Source: Triglochin maritima
Taxonomy: Eukaryota > Streptophyta > Magnoliopsida > Alismatales > Juncaginaceae
Assembly (NCBI GenBank): GCA_963682175.1
Contig: OY821777.1
Location: 18,310,001-18,374,000, forward strand
Length of the DNA stretch: 64,000 nucleotides
Reading direction: 5' to 3'
Part shown: piece by piece, positions 1 to 8,311 of the stretch
Position numbering within the stretch: the stretch's first letter is position 1
How the letters are laid out: each line of letters begins with the position of its first letter
The notes under the pieces: generated by a model
What the model saw: the letters and a program-made list of their open reading frames with translations, nothing else
What the model was told of the DNA's origin: nothing
Database searches by the model: none
Made by a program: the position numbers and the translations under genes

Positions 1-688
1 CCCAGCTTCGATCCGTGTGCTCCAATTTCGTCCAGTCGTGTCTGGACACGTGTACTTTCCAATATTATACCTAGATCCCTTGTAGCAACTATAAATAGAC
101 CCGAGAACGTGTTAGAAGGGTCCTTAATCTTTGGTGGTAGTTTTTATTCTTAATCTTAGTTTTGTAATCTTCGTTTCATTAATAAAATTCTGTCTTTTAT
201 TTTTTTACTTTTAGTTTTCTTTTGTAATGTCTCAAGGACCCCTTCTTCCTCCCTTCATGAGTTTCTAACTCTTTCCAAAGGGTGGAGGTGACGGATTAGG
301 GTGAAGAGAAGATGAATGAATGTTATTATTTTAAGTTCGTGATTAGTATATTTTGATTACTTGAGTTTATGTTAAATCATTTATCATGTAATGCTTCATA
401 ACTAACATGATTTATTATAAGTTTCTGAATTCTCTAATCTAAACCCTAAATCTAAACCTCCACCCGACGGAATTCACCTCTTTGTTCTTGTTTTAGTTTA
501 TTTGTTCTTGTTTCTTGCTTTAGATAATAAAAAACCCAAAAAGCTCAAAACCCAATTTATTTCTTCTCTCCTTCTTTCCCCCAATCGAAATCACGAAAAT
601 AACAAATCTCTCCCTCCTTGTGTTCGACCCGTATTTGCCACGTCTTCATTGACACCGTGCACTTGCGGTATAAATTTAATTCTCATCA
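1..688 (+). repeat. 3' part of 5' LTR of A1
   Basis: Aligns base for base with 6204-6892, with only a few differences by eye (for example one missing base at the GTGTTAG/GATGTTAG position). It ends in CTCATCA directly before the primer site. By comparison with the complete LTR, about 540 bases of U3 lie left of the window. It contains the TATA box (90-97) and the poly-A signal region. Confidence 0.92.
90..97 (+). promoter_or_regulatory. LTR TATA box (A1)
   Basis: TATAAATA, followed about 90 bases later by AATAAA (poly-A signal). This gives the usual short R region of a plant LTR. The same pair occurs in every A-family LTR in the window. Confidence 0.7.
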
Positions 689-694
689 AGTTTT

Positions 695-712
695 TGGCGC
701 CGTTGCCGGGGA
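695..712 (+). other. Primer binding site, tRNA-Asp type (A1)
   Basis: TGGCGCCGTTGCCGGGGA is complementary to the 3' end of plant tRNA-Asp including CCA. It lies six bases after the LTR end. tRNA-Asp priming is a hallmark of the Athila lineage. Confidence 0.9.
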
Positions 713-2108
713 GGCGACGCAGATTTTGTTTTTTTTTGTTGATTTCGATTTTATCCTGTTTATCTTGTGCGCGATCTAACTATTTGGATTTGTGTTTCAG
801 GAGACAACAGAGTGCGCGGCGAAATCCGAGCACCATCTGAGCTAAACGAGCGGCGAAATCGCCGCACCTGAAGAACAACTTGCGGTGAATCCGCCGCACA
901 CTTGGAGCGTCTGGGCTTCAGCTTTTTCTGGGACGCGCATCATCGCTGGGTGGACGCGCAGAGCATCTGAAATGTCGAGAGCGGGCGGTGAACCCGACTG
1001 AGCATTGCATAAGGTAACCTTTGTTGCCTCTTTTCCTCGTAATTTCTATTTTCAGAAAATTTCCTTTTATTAGAACTGCATGTGTTAGGGAAAAATTCCA
1101 TAATTGGCAATAATTCAACTCTGACCTAAAATTGGCAAAATTAGAAAGGCCTTAGTGCATGCATCATCTAGTGTTTTGTTTGCATTATTCTTGCTAAATT
1201 CTTGCAAATTATTTTTATTGTTGAAGAGTGCTGGAGGCAAGGTACGTATCGCGTTTTAACGATTGCATTTAAGCATATAACTTAGTTTGCATACAACCTT
1301 GCAATTGCCCCCCACTAAAGACCATTGTTTGACTATCTTTGCTAGATTTAAGTTAAACTATCTTAAGGGCAACTCCGTAGGCAAAGATACGGTGGGGATT
1401 TCATCACCCTTCCGTGGCCCACAAATCACAATCCTAAAGTGTCACCCAAGCCTTAAAATTTAAAATCAATTAGACATTGGCCCCTAAGGACTCGGACTCA
1501 ATTAAGGAGAAGAATTGGTTTGACTTGCAATGACCTGAAGCCGATTGAATTCAATTTGGTGTCTAGGAAGTGTTTTTGTGTTGACGAGAGTCTTCCAAGC
1601 GAAGTGGTTGTCTAATTGGCACCGACTCTGTCGGAAGCGCCCCCACTAGCTATACACTACCTGGCCAATTTGGTTTGATTAGTGAGGGAGGTGAATCAAA
1701 CGAATCAATTCGACTCAACCAGTTAGGAGTCGTCTAGATTTAAGTGACACTAGGTCTAGGATTGGTTGAACCGTGCTTGTTCAGGAAATTTCTGGCCAAC
1801 CCTTGAATTTACCTTTTAGAGTTAAGTTTCCCTTCTAGTCTGAGTCTTCTTTCCCTTCTCATCTTTACCTTTCTATTGTTTGTTTCCATTTTTTATTATA
1901 AAAAAAAACGAAAATTAAAAATTTTTTTTAATTAATTCTTGAAATTAAATTTGGAATTTAAATTTGGAATTTGAATTCAAAAATTGATTCAACCCGGTGC
2001 ACTCAGATTTGGATTCGGGACTTGAGTAATCGACTCTCACGAGTTCATCTAGATTCCAGTCTGGAACTTAACCCCAATCCACCTGTTGCACCACCTCACC
2101 CGGATCCA
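713..2108 (+). other. Leader / 5' untranslated region of A1
   Basis: About 1.4 kb without a supported gene. It holds two short inverted repeats (850-865, with arms GCGGCGA/TCGCCGC; 881-898), a poly-A/T run near 1900-1930 and AT-rich sequence up to gag. Apparent reading frames here are not conserved as proteins. It is almost identical to the A2 leader (6917-8311). Confidence 0.75.
850..898 (+). repeat. Leader palindrome pair (A1)
   Basis: Two hyphenated palindromes about 30 bases apart: GCGGCGAAATCGCCGC at 850-865 and a weaker one, TGCGG...CCGCA, at 881-898. Equivalent pairs occur in the leaders of A2, A3, A4 and A5 and again in the U3 of their LTRs, with conserved arms and variable centres. 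Confidence 0.75.
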
Positions 2109-4541
2109 ATGGGTGAGAACGTAGTGGACCCGCCTGTTGCACAACCTATAACTCTGAGGGATCGATGCTATCCAGCGATGGCTGCTCAGCCATCGTGCAT
2201 CGTTATGCCCACCATACCGGGTCGCGACTTCGAACTTAAGGCACAATACATGAGTATGTTGCCTAAGTTCACCTCTAGGGAAGATCCATATCTCTTCCTT
2301 AGAGAATTTGAGGAAATCTGCTCTCTTATGCAATACCAGCATATCCCTGAAGAGGCAGTGCGTCTGAAATTTGTGCCTCTGGCACTAAAGGATGACGCTA
2401 AGAAATGGCTATATAGTCTAGCCGAAAGATCTATTAGGAGTTGGGCTGAGTTTGTTCAAGTATTTCTAAAAAAATATTTCCCCAACCATAAGACTATGAG
2501 GATTAGGAATGAAATTGTTGCATTCGTTCAGTCTGAGAGCGAGCCGTTCTATTCCTATCTAGAAAGATTTAAGAGTGTTCTGACCCAATGCCCTCATCAT
2601 GGAATTCCGAGATGGCAATTATGCCAAATTATTTATGAGGGATTGACACCCACATCTAGGGTTATGGTAGAATCCGTAAGCCAAGGGAATTTTATGTCGA
2701 AAAATGAAAATGATGCCTGGACTTTTCTCGAGGAATTAGCTGAAAATAGTATGCAATGAGACAATACTAGAACACCGGTTAACCCGAGTATTGGATCTAG
2801 AATAGCAAGTCAACCCAAACCAGGTGTCTTAGCTGTAGATGCCAACATAGCGGCTGAAGCAAAACTAGCTACCCTTATGCGCAGAATGGAATGTTTAGAG
2901 CTACAAACCCAAAACCGAGTGAATCAAGCCTCGACTATCCCGTGCTCTAGATGTGGTCAGACTGGTCATGTAAAGGAGGATTGTGCGGAATGGGACCAAG
3001 TTAATGCCATGTATAACCATGCTAGAAATGACCCATACGCATCAACCTATAACTCGGGTTGGCGTAATAATTCCAATTTCTCATCAAACCAACACGGTCA
3101 ACCTCCTAGACAACAACCAAACCCGTATAACCAAAATAATACATCATCTGGGTTTAGTAACAATAACGATCATGAGGTTAGGTTGACAAGCTTGGAAAAT
3201 TTGATGAAAACTTTTATACAAACAACCAACCAGACCTTCCAAAGGCTAGAGACACAAGTCAGTCAACTAGCACAAATAGTAGGTGAAAGAGAAAAGGGTC
3301 GGTTTCCAAGTCAACCTGAGGTGAACCCTAGATCTAATAATTCCTATCAATCCTATCAAGCACCTTCAGGAAATAACAACCCTAGACCGGTTCAAATGGT
3401 TAATGAAGAAGGATCGTTCCAACAAATAAATGCAGTAGTGTCATTACGGTCCGGAAGACAGATTGATAATAATGTGGTAAATCCTAGAACATCTAATCAA
3501 TCGAGCCATCAAGCTACCACATATGACCTAACCATTGAACCCGACGTCCAATCTGAAACGCCCAACCCACCTACTCAACCTGAACCCATAGCTCAACCTG
3601 AACCTGAGCGAGTCTATGTTCCTAAAGCCCCATTCCCCAATAGACTCAAAAAGAACTCAAGTGCACAAATAGAGAAAATCTTGGAAGTATTTAAGCAAGT
3701 TAAGGTGAACATTCCACTCTTAGACATGATTCAACAAATACCTGCTTATGCTAAATTCTTAAAAGATTTGTGCACTAAAAAGAGAAAAACAAACGTACCA
3801 AAGAAGGCGTTCTTAACTGCAAACATAAGTTCTATTTTGTCCAACACATCTCCTATAAAATATAAGGATCCTGGATGTCCCACAATTTCATGTGCAATAG
3901 GAGATACTTTTATCAACAAAGCCCTTCTAGACCTTGGTGCTAGTGTTAACCTACTCCCATACTCTGTCTATGAGCAAATGAACCTTGGTCCATTAAAACC
4001 CTCTAGGACAACCCTTCAATTTGCTGATTGCTCTATTAAGAAACCAAGAGGTGTAGTAGAGGATGTTTTGATCAAGGTTGGTGACTTCATTTACCCAGTG
4101 GATTTTGTCGTACTAGATACCGCACCTGTTGTAAATCCTAATCGACAAATCCCTGTAATTCTAGGCAGACCCTTTTTAGCCACTTCTGAAGCATTGATAA
4201 ACTGTCGTAATGGGCTCATGCAATTATCTTTTGGGAACTTAAAAGCTGAATTTAATATCTTTCATATTGATAGTGAGCCAGAAATAATATGCAATCAAAG
4301 TGACGTTGTGATGAAATCACGAATCTATAATATTTCTGAATCATTACAAAATCAAAAAGGAAGTAAGAAAAAGGGGAGAAATTCATCTACACACCCACCA
4401 TCACTCGAGCAAATAAGAGAACCAATTAATGTGAGGGGTGTGGAACCTGTGACTCAGAACTCTCATTGCAACATGGTGAACAATTCAACTGGATACATGC
4501 ACCAATATGGTGTCATTCAATCCAGTTCTGACTATGGTTGA
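2109..4541 (+). pseudogene. gag-pro: Gag-protease of A1, interrupted by one TGA
   Basis: Gag forms the virus-like particle and protease matures it. Seen: an open frame runs from before 2109; I take ATG 2109 (MGENVVDPP) as the start because the upstream frame lacks ATG. It has a retrotransposon Gag domain (motif KKWLYSLAERS), a CCHC zinc knuckle CSRCGQTGHVKEDC (2943-2984), a Q/N-rich linker with a heptad-like stretch (LETQVSQLAQIV), then retropepsin with DLGASVNLLP (Asp codon 3930-3932) and ILGRPFLAT. The frame ends after SSSDYG at 4541 without RT. A TGA at 2757-2759 replaces a Trp codon that is TGG in A2 and A4; the frame is otherwise open. The TGA is most simply a nonsense mutation, although A3 has it too. 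Confidence 0.9.
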
Positions 4542-5033
4542 CTTTGAGCAAATTCCATCCGTCCACCGCAGTTCATCAAGGTAATAAGTGCATTTGCTTT
4601 ATATTTGCATACATTGAGGACAATGCATGATTTAGGTGTGGGGGGGTGTTTATGTATATATTTATCTATATATTCTGTATTTTTTTCTTAAAAAAATAAA
4701 TAAATAAAAATAAAAATTAATGTTTCATGACATAGCTTAAGATTGAACTGCTAAAACCCGTGTACAAATTGCATTGAGTTTTTGTGCCTTATTATTTAGT
4801 TCTGCTTGTAGAAATTGTGACATAAATCTAAGTTCCAAAGAAATAACTCATTGCTCTTTAAGACATGTATGCACTTAAATTGGATGAATCAAATCTTTGA
4901 AGTGGTTGATAAAAAGCAGAGGTTGAGGAAAATATACCGGGAAGTGTGGACTTCTAATAGCAATTAAGCCTTGAGGAAAATAAAAATAAAAATAAAAATA
5001 AAGGAATAAAGTGAAGAAAACACATTTTGCAAA

Positions 5034-5210
5034 ATGATTACAAAAGCCCAAGCCTTTGAGTCACTGGTCCGTAGGGGTATCTTGAAACCCGGTAACTTGA
5101 ATCTACCAGCTCGGGATTATCGACCAAACTCGCTACACGAATGCAAAAGGGTAAAAGTGTCAAAAAGCAAATGTGTTGAATCACGAAAGAAAAGAAAAGA
5201 AAAAAAATAA
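5034..5210 (+). CDS. Possible 58-residue micro-ORF, basic C terminus
   Basis: Seen: an ATG-initiated frame beginning MITKAQAFESLVRRGILK and ending in a basic run, RKKRKEKK, that looks like a nuclear localisation signal. The same frame is intact in A2 up to that copy's truncation (from ATG 11226). It is recognisable with changes in A4 (about 39640-39755, minus) and frame-shifted by a 2-base deletion in A3. I recognise no family. It may be a real small product, or the tail of an ancestral env-position or pol-distal ORF that lost its front in the A family. Coding status is uncertain. Confidence 0.35.
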   Translation: MITKAQAFESLVRRGILKPGNLNLPARDYRPNSLHECKRVKVSKSKCVESRKKRKEKK

Positions 5211-5234
5211 TACTCAAGGCCCAAAGCTAAAAGA

Positions 5235-5369
5235 ATGATCCATGCCATGGTTGATCCGAATGATACTTCACCACCAGAGGAGGCGTGCAAAATAATTCAA
5301 GTGATAAACATGTGTAAAAGGGTTAGTGGTGTGAATGTTGGAGGAACAAAGACCAAGTCATATTTTTAA
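5235..5369 (+). CDS. Possible 44-residue micro-ORF, acidic/proline motif
   Basis: Seen: an ATG frame starting MIHAMVDPNDTSPPEEAC and ending KTKSYF. It lies 24 bases after the 58-residue frame, in a different phase. A3 keeps it with few substitutions (minus strand, about 23626-23760); A4 has a stop in it. The pattern suggests two pieces of one older reading frame split by a frameshift in the AAAA-rich stretch at 5195-5210. No recognised family; weak evidence for coding. Confidence 0.25.
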   Translation: MIHAMVDPNDTSPPEEACKIIQVINMCKRVSGVNVGGTKTKSYF

Positions 5370-5465
5370 TGAGTTAGATTTATATAATGCGCATGCAAGA
5401 ATTCTCAGTGAGATGTATATGGTTGAGGTAGGGACATTGAGAACTATTAATGAAATGTTGATTCA

Positions 5466-5661
5466 GGATTTTGTGGGTATATCCGCTGAAAACCCTCAGG
5501 AGACAACACTCCTCCCCCTTGGCAACAAGGAGGTTTAAAGGCTTGTTGCACATGCTAAGTGCAACCGTGATTCCTACGAAAGTGAGTTAGGATTTCCCTG
5601 TTTTCATTTTTCTTATATTCTGTTTTGCTAGGGACTAGCAAAATCTAGGTGTGGGGGTATT
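5466..5661 (+). promoter_or_regulatory. Conserved hairpin-rich block plus polypurine tract (A1)
   Basis: Just before the 3' LTR are three inverted repeats. AGGAG/CTCCT lies at 5498-5513. GTTGCAC/GTGCAAC lies at 5545-5551 and 5559-5565 (7-bp stem, 7-nt loop). TTTTGCTAG/CTAGCAAAA lies at 5623-5631 and 5635-5643 (9-bp stem, GGA loop). The G-rich polypurine tract GGTGTGGGGGTATT follows and ends at 5661. The block recurs in A3, A4, B, B2, D and E despite little similarity elsewhere, so it is a strong candidate for a cis-acting RNA element as well as the plus-strand primer region. Confidence 0.7.
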
Positions 5662-6153
5662 TGATGCATTGCATACATTGCATCATATGTCTTTCATTTA
5701 GATTACTTTTACATCAATAAATGCTACTAAGGTATGTGTTTAGTCTTATTTACAGAATACAGGGACCTGAATGCAATTTACCCACATCCCGAGCATAGAC
5801 GCGTGCAAAAGATTCATTTCTATCATAAAGACCAAGTTCAAGTTTATCGGGTTACAAATGGAAATGTATCCAAGCATAAAAGCATTCAAGTCCTAATTGC
5901 AAAAAGAACAAGGACATAAGCACAAAAGTAACCAGGGACTTAACTGCAAAAAAGTCAAGGACCTAATTGCAAATCACGAGTAGCTTTTATTCTCTTGGAG
6001 AAAATATATAGAAAAATCAATGTATATCTCCAAATATGTGAAGGAATTAATCCGGAGTTCAAAAGAATTGAAAGAATCAATCCAGACGCGCAAAGAAGGA
6101 TCAAATCATACCATAAACATTCAACCAAAATCCGGACAAAATCAGGCCAGATT

Positions 6154-6203
6154 GTGCGGCGTTTCTGCCGCACCACACATGCAATATGCGGCGTTTTCGC
6201 CGC
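6154..6203 (+). repeat. Twin U3 palindromes
   Basis: GTGCGGC/GCCGCAC (6154-6173, 6-nt spacer) and GCGGCG/CGCCGC (6188-6203, 4-nt spacer), 90-140 bases upstream of the TATA box. They occur at the same place in all A-family LTRs with different spacers. They could be protein-binding sites (the arms contain GCCGCC-like cores) or RNA hairpins near the 3' end of the transcript. Confidence 0.75.
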
Positions 6204-6292
6204 CCCAGCTTCGATCCGTGTGCTCCAATTTCGTCCAGTCGTGTCTGGACACGTGTACTTTCCAATATTATACCTAGATCCCTTGTAGCAAC

Positions 6293-6390
6293 TATAAATA
6301 GACCCGAGAACGATGTTAGAAGGGTCCTTAGTCTTTGGTGGTAGTTTTTATTCTTAATCTTAGTTTTGTAATCTTCGTTTCATTAATAAA
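6293..6390 (+). promoter_or_regulatory. LTR promoter and poly-A signal
   Basis: TATAAATA at 6293-6300 and AATAAA at 6385-6390. Transcription of A2 would start about 30 bases after the TATA box. A1 transcripts would end shortly after the AATAAA. Confidence 0.65.
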
Positions 6391-6898
6391 ATTCTGTCTT
6401 TTATTTTTTTACTTTTAGTTTTCTTTTGTAATGTCTCAAGGACCCCTTCTTCCTCCCTTCATGAGTTTCTAACTCTTTCCAAAGGGTGGAGGTGACGGAT
6501 TAGGGTGAAGAGAAGATGAATGAATGTTATTATTTTAAGTTCGTGATTAGTATATTTTGATTACTTGAGTTTATGTTAAATCATTTATCATGTAATGCTT
6601 CATAACTAACATGATTTATTATAAGTTTCTGAATTCTCTAATCTAAACCCTAAATCTAAACCTCCACCCGACGGAATTCACCTCTTTGTTCTTGTTTTAG
6701 TTTATTTGTTCTTGTTTCTTGCTTTAGATAATAAAAAACCCAAAAAGCTCAAAACCCAATTTATTTCTTCTCTCCTTCTTTCCCCCAATCGAAATCACGA
6801 AAATAACAAATCTCTCCCTCCTTGTGTTCGACCCGTATTTGCCACGTCTTCATTGACACCGTGCACTTGCGGTATAAATTTAATTCTCATCAAGTTTT

Positions 6899-6916
6899 TG
6901 GCGCCGTTGCCGGGGA
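6899..6916 (+). other. Primer binding site, tRNA-Asp type (A2)
   Basis: Identical 18-mer to that of A1, starting six bases after the LTR end at 6892. Confidence 0.9.
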
Positions 6917-8311
6917 GGCGACGCAGATTTTGTTTTTTTTGTTGATTTCGATTTTATCCTGTTTATCTTGTGCGCGATCTAACTATTTGGATTTGTGTTT
7001 CAGGAGACAACAGAGTGCGCGGCGAAATCCGAGCACCATCTGAGCTAAACGAGCGGCGAAATCGCCGCACCTGAAGAACAACTTGCGGTGAATCCGCCGC
7101 ACACTTGGAGCGTCTGGGCTTCAGCTTTTTCTGGGACGCGCATCATCGCTGGGTGGACGCGCAGAGCATCTGAAATGTCGAGAGCGGGCGGTGAACCCGA
7201 CTGAGCATTGCATAAGGTAACCTTTGTTGCCTCTTTTCCTCGTAATTTCTATTTTCAGAAAATTTCCTTTTATTAGAACTGCATGTGTTAGGGAAAAATT
7301 CCATAATTGGCAATAATTCAACTCTGACCTAAAATTGGCAAAATTAGAAAGGCCTTAGTGCATGCATCATCTAGTGTTTTGTTTGCATTATTCTTGCTAA
7401 ATTCTTGCAAATTATTTTTATTGTTGAAGAGTGCTGGAGGCAAGGTACGTATCGCGTTTTAACGATTGCATTTAAGCATATAACTTAGTTTGCATACAAC
7501 CTTGCAATTGCCCCCCACTAAAGACCATTGTTTGACTATCTTTGCTAGATTTAAGTTAAACTATCTTAAGGGCAACTCCGTAGGCAAAGATACGGTGGGG
7601 ATTTCATCACCCTTCCGTGGCCCACAAATCACAATCCTAAAGTGTCACCCAAGCCTTAAAATTTAAAATCAATTAGACATTGGCCCCTAAGGACTCGGAC
7701 TCAATTAAGGAGAAGAATTGGTTTGACTTGCAATGACCTGAAGCCGATTGAATTCAATTTGGTGTCTAGGAAGTGTTTTTGTGTTGACGAGAGTCTTCCA
7801 AGCGAAGTGGTTGTCTAATTGGCACCGACTCTGTCGGAAGCGCCCCCACTAGCTATACACTACCTGGCCAATTTGGTTTGATTAGTGAGGGAGGTGAATC
7901 AAACGAATCAATTCGACTCAACCAGTTAGGAGTCGTCTAGATTTAAGTGACACTAGGTCTAGGATTGGTTGAACCGTGCTTGTTCAGGAAATTTCTGGCC
8001 AACCCTTGAATTTACCTTTTAGAGTTAAGTTTCCCTTCTAGTCTGAGTCTTCTTTCCCTTCTCATCTTTACCTTTCTATTGTTTGTTTCCATTTTTTATT
8101 ATAAAAAAAAACGAAAATTAAAATTTTTTTTTAATTAATTCTTGAAATTAAATTTGGAATTTAAATTTGGAATTTGAATTCAAAAATTGATTCAACCCGG
8201 TGCACTCAGATTTGGATTCGGGACTTGAGTAATCGACTCTCACGAGTTCATCTAGATTCCAGTCTGGAACTTAACCCCAATCCACCTGTTGCACCACCTC
8301 ACCCGGATCCA
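6917..8311 (+). other. Leader of A2
   Basis: Near-identical copy of the A1 leader, including the palindrome pair (about 7053-7101) and the poly-A/T stretch near 8100-8135. No supported gene. Confidence 0.75.

Larger units (their letters stand above)
4542..5465 (+). other. 3' region of A1 between protease and polypurine block
   Basis: Opens with a conserved GAGGACAATGCATGATTTAGG-type motif followed by a G-run (4617-4646). In element E the same motif lies after integrase, so in the A family it marks the place where pol is missing. AT-rich sequence with AAATA repeats (4980-5005) follows, then two very short reading frames described separately. Confidence 0.7.
1..6892 (+). mobile_element. A1: Athila-like gag-pro LTR retrotransposon, left end outside window
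   Basis: Seen: a partial 5' LTR (1-688), a tRNA-Asp-type primer site (695-712), a long leader, a gag-protease frame (2109-4541), a non-coding 3' region, a polypurine tract and a 3' LTR (5662-6892). The stretch between protease and polypurine tract is only about 1.1 kb and contains no RT, RNase H or integrase. Known: tRNA-Asp priming and this Gag/protease type are characteristic of Athila-lineage Ty3/gypsy elements. Inferred: a non-autonomous element mobilised in trans. The 3' LTR doubles as the 5' LTR of A2, so A1 and A2 form an LTR-internal-LTR-internal tandem. Confidence 0.9.
5662..6892 (+). repeat. Complete LTR shared by A1 (3') and A2 (5')
   Basis: 1231 bp, TGATG...CATCA termini. The left border follows the polypurine tract of A1 and the right border precedes the primer site of A2. 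The U3 contains the twin palindromes (6154-6203), TATAAATA is at 6293-6300 and AATAAA at 6385-6390. The first 24 bases are themselves a near-perfect palindrome with TGATGCA/TGCATCA ends. Confidence 0.93.

Noticed and set aside
502..840. Open frame across the LTR end and primer site (also 6706-6945 and 6822-7043)
   Set aside because: Runs through R/U5, primer site and leader; begins at a non-ATG codon; breaks between near-identical copies by T-run length differences; no protein family.
2049..2342. Antisense open frame over gag, repeated in A2, A3 and A4
   Set aside because: Shadow of conserved gag on the other strand; conservation is explained by gag itself.
5955..6288. Overlapping open frames on both strands in the U3 of A-family LTRs
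   Set aside because: LTR sequence with palindromes and no protein similarity; copies on the opposite strand are just the reversed LTR.
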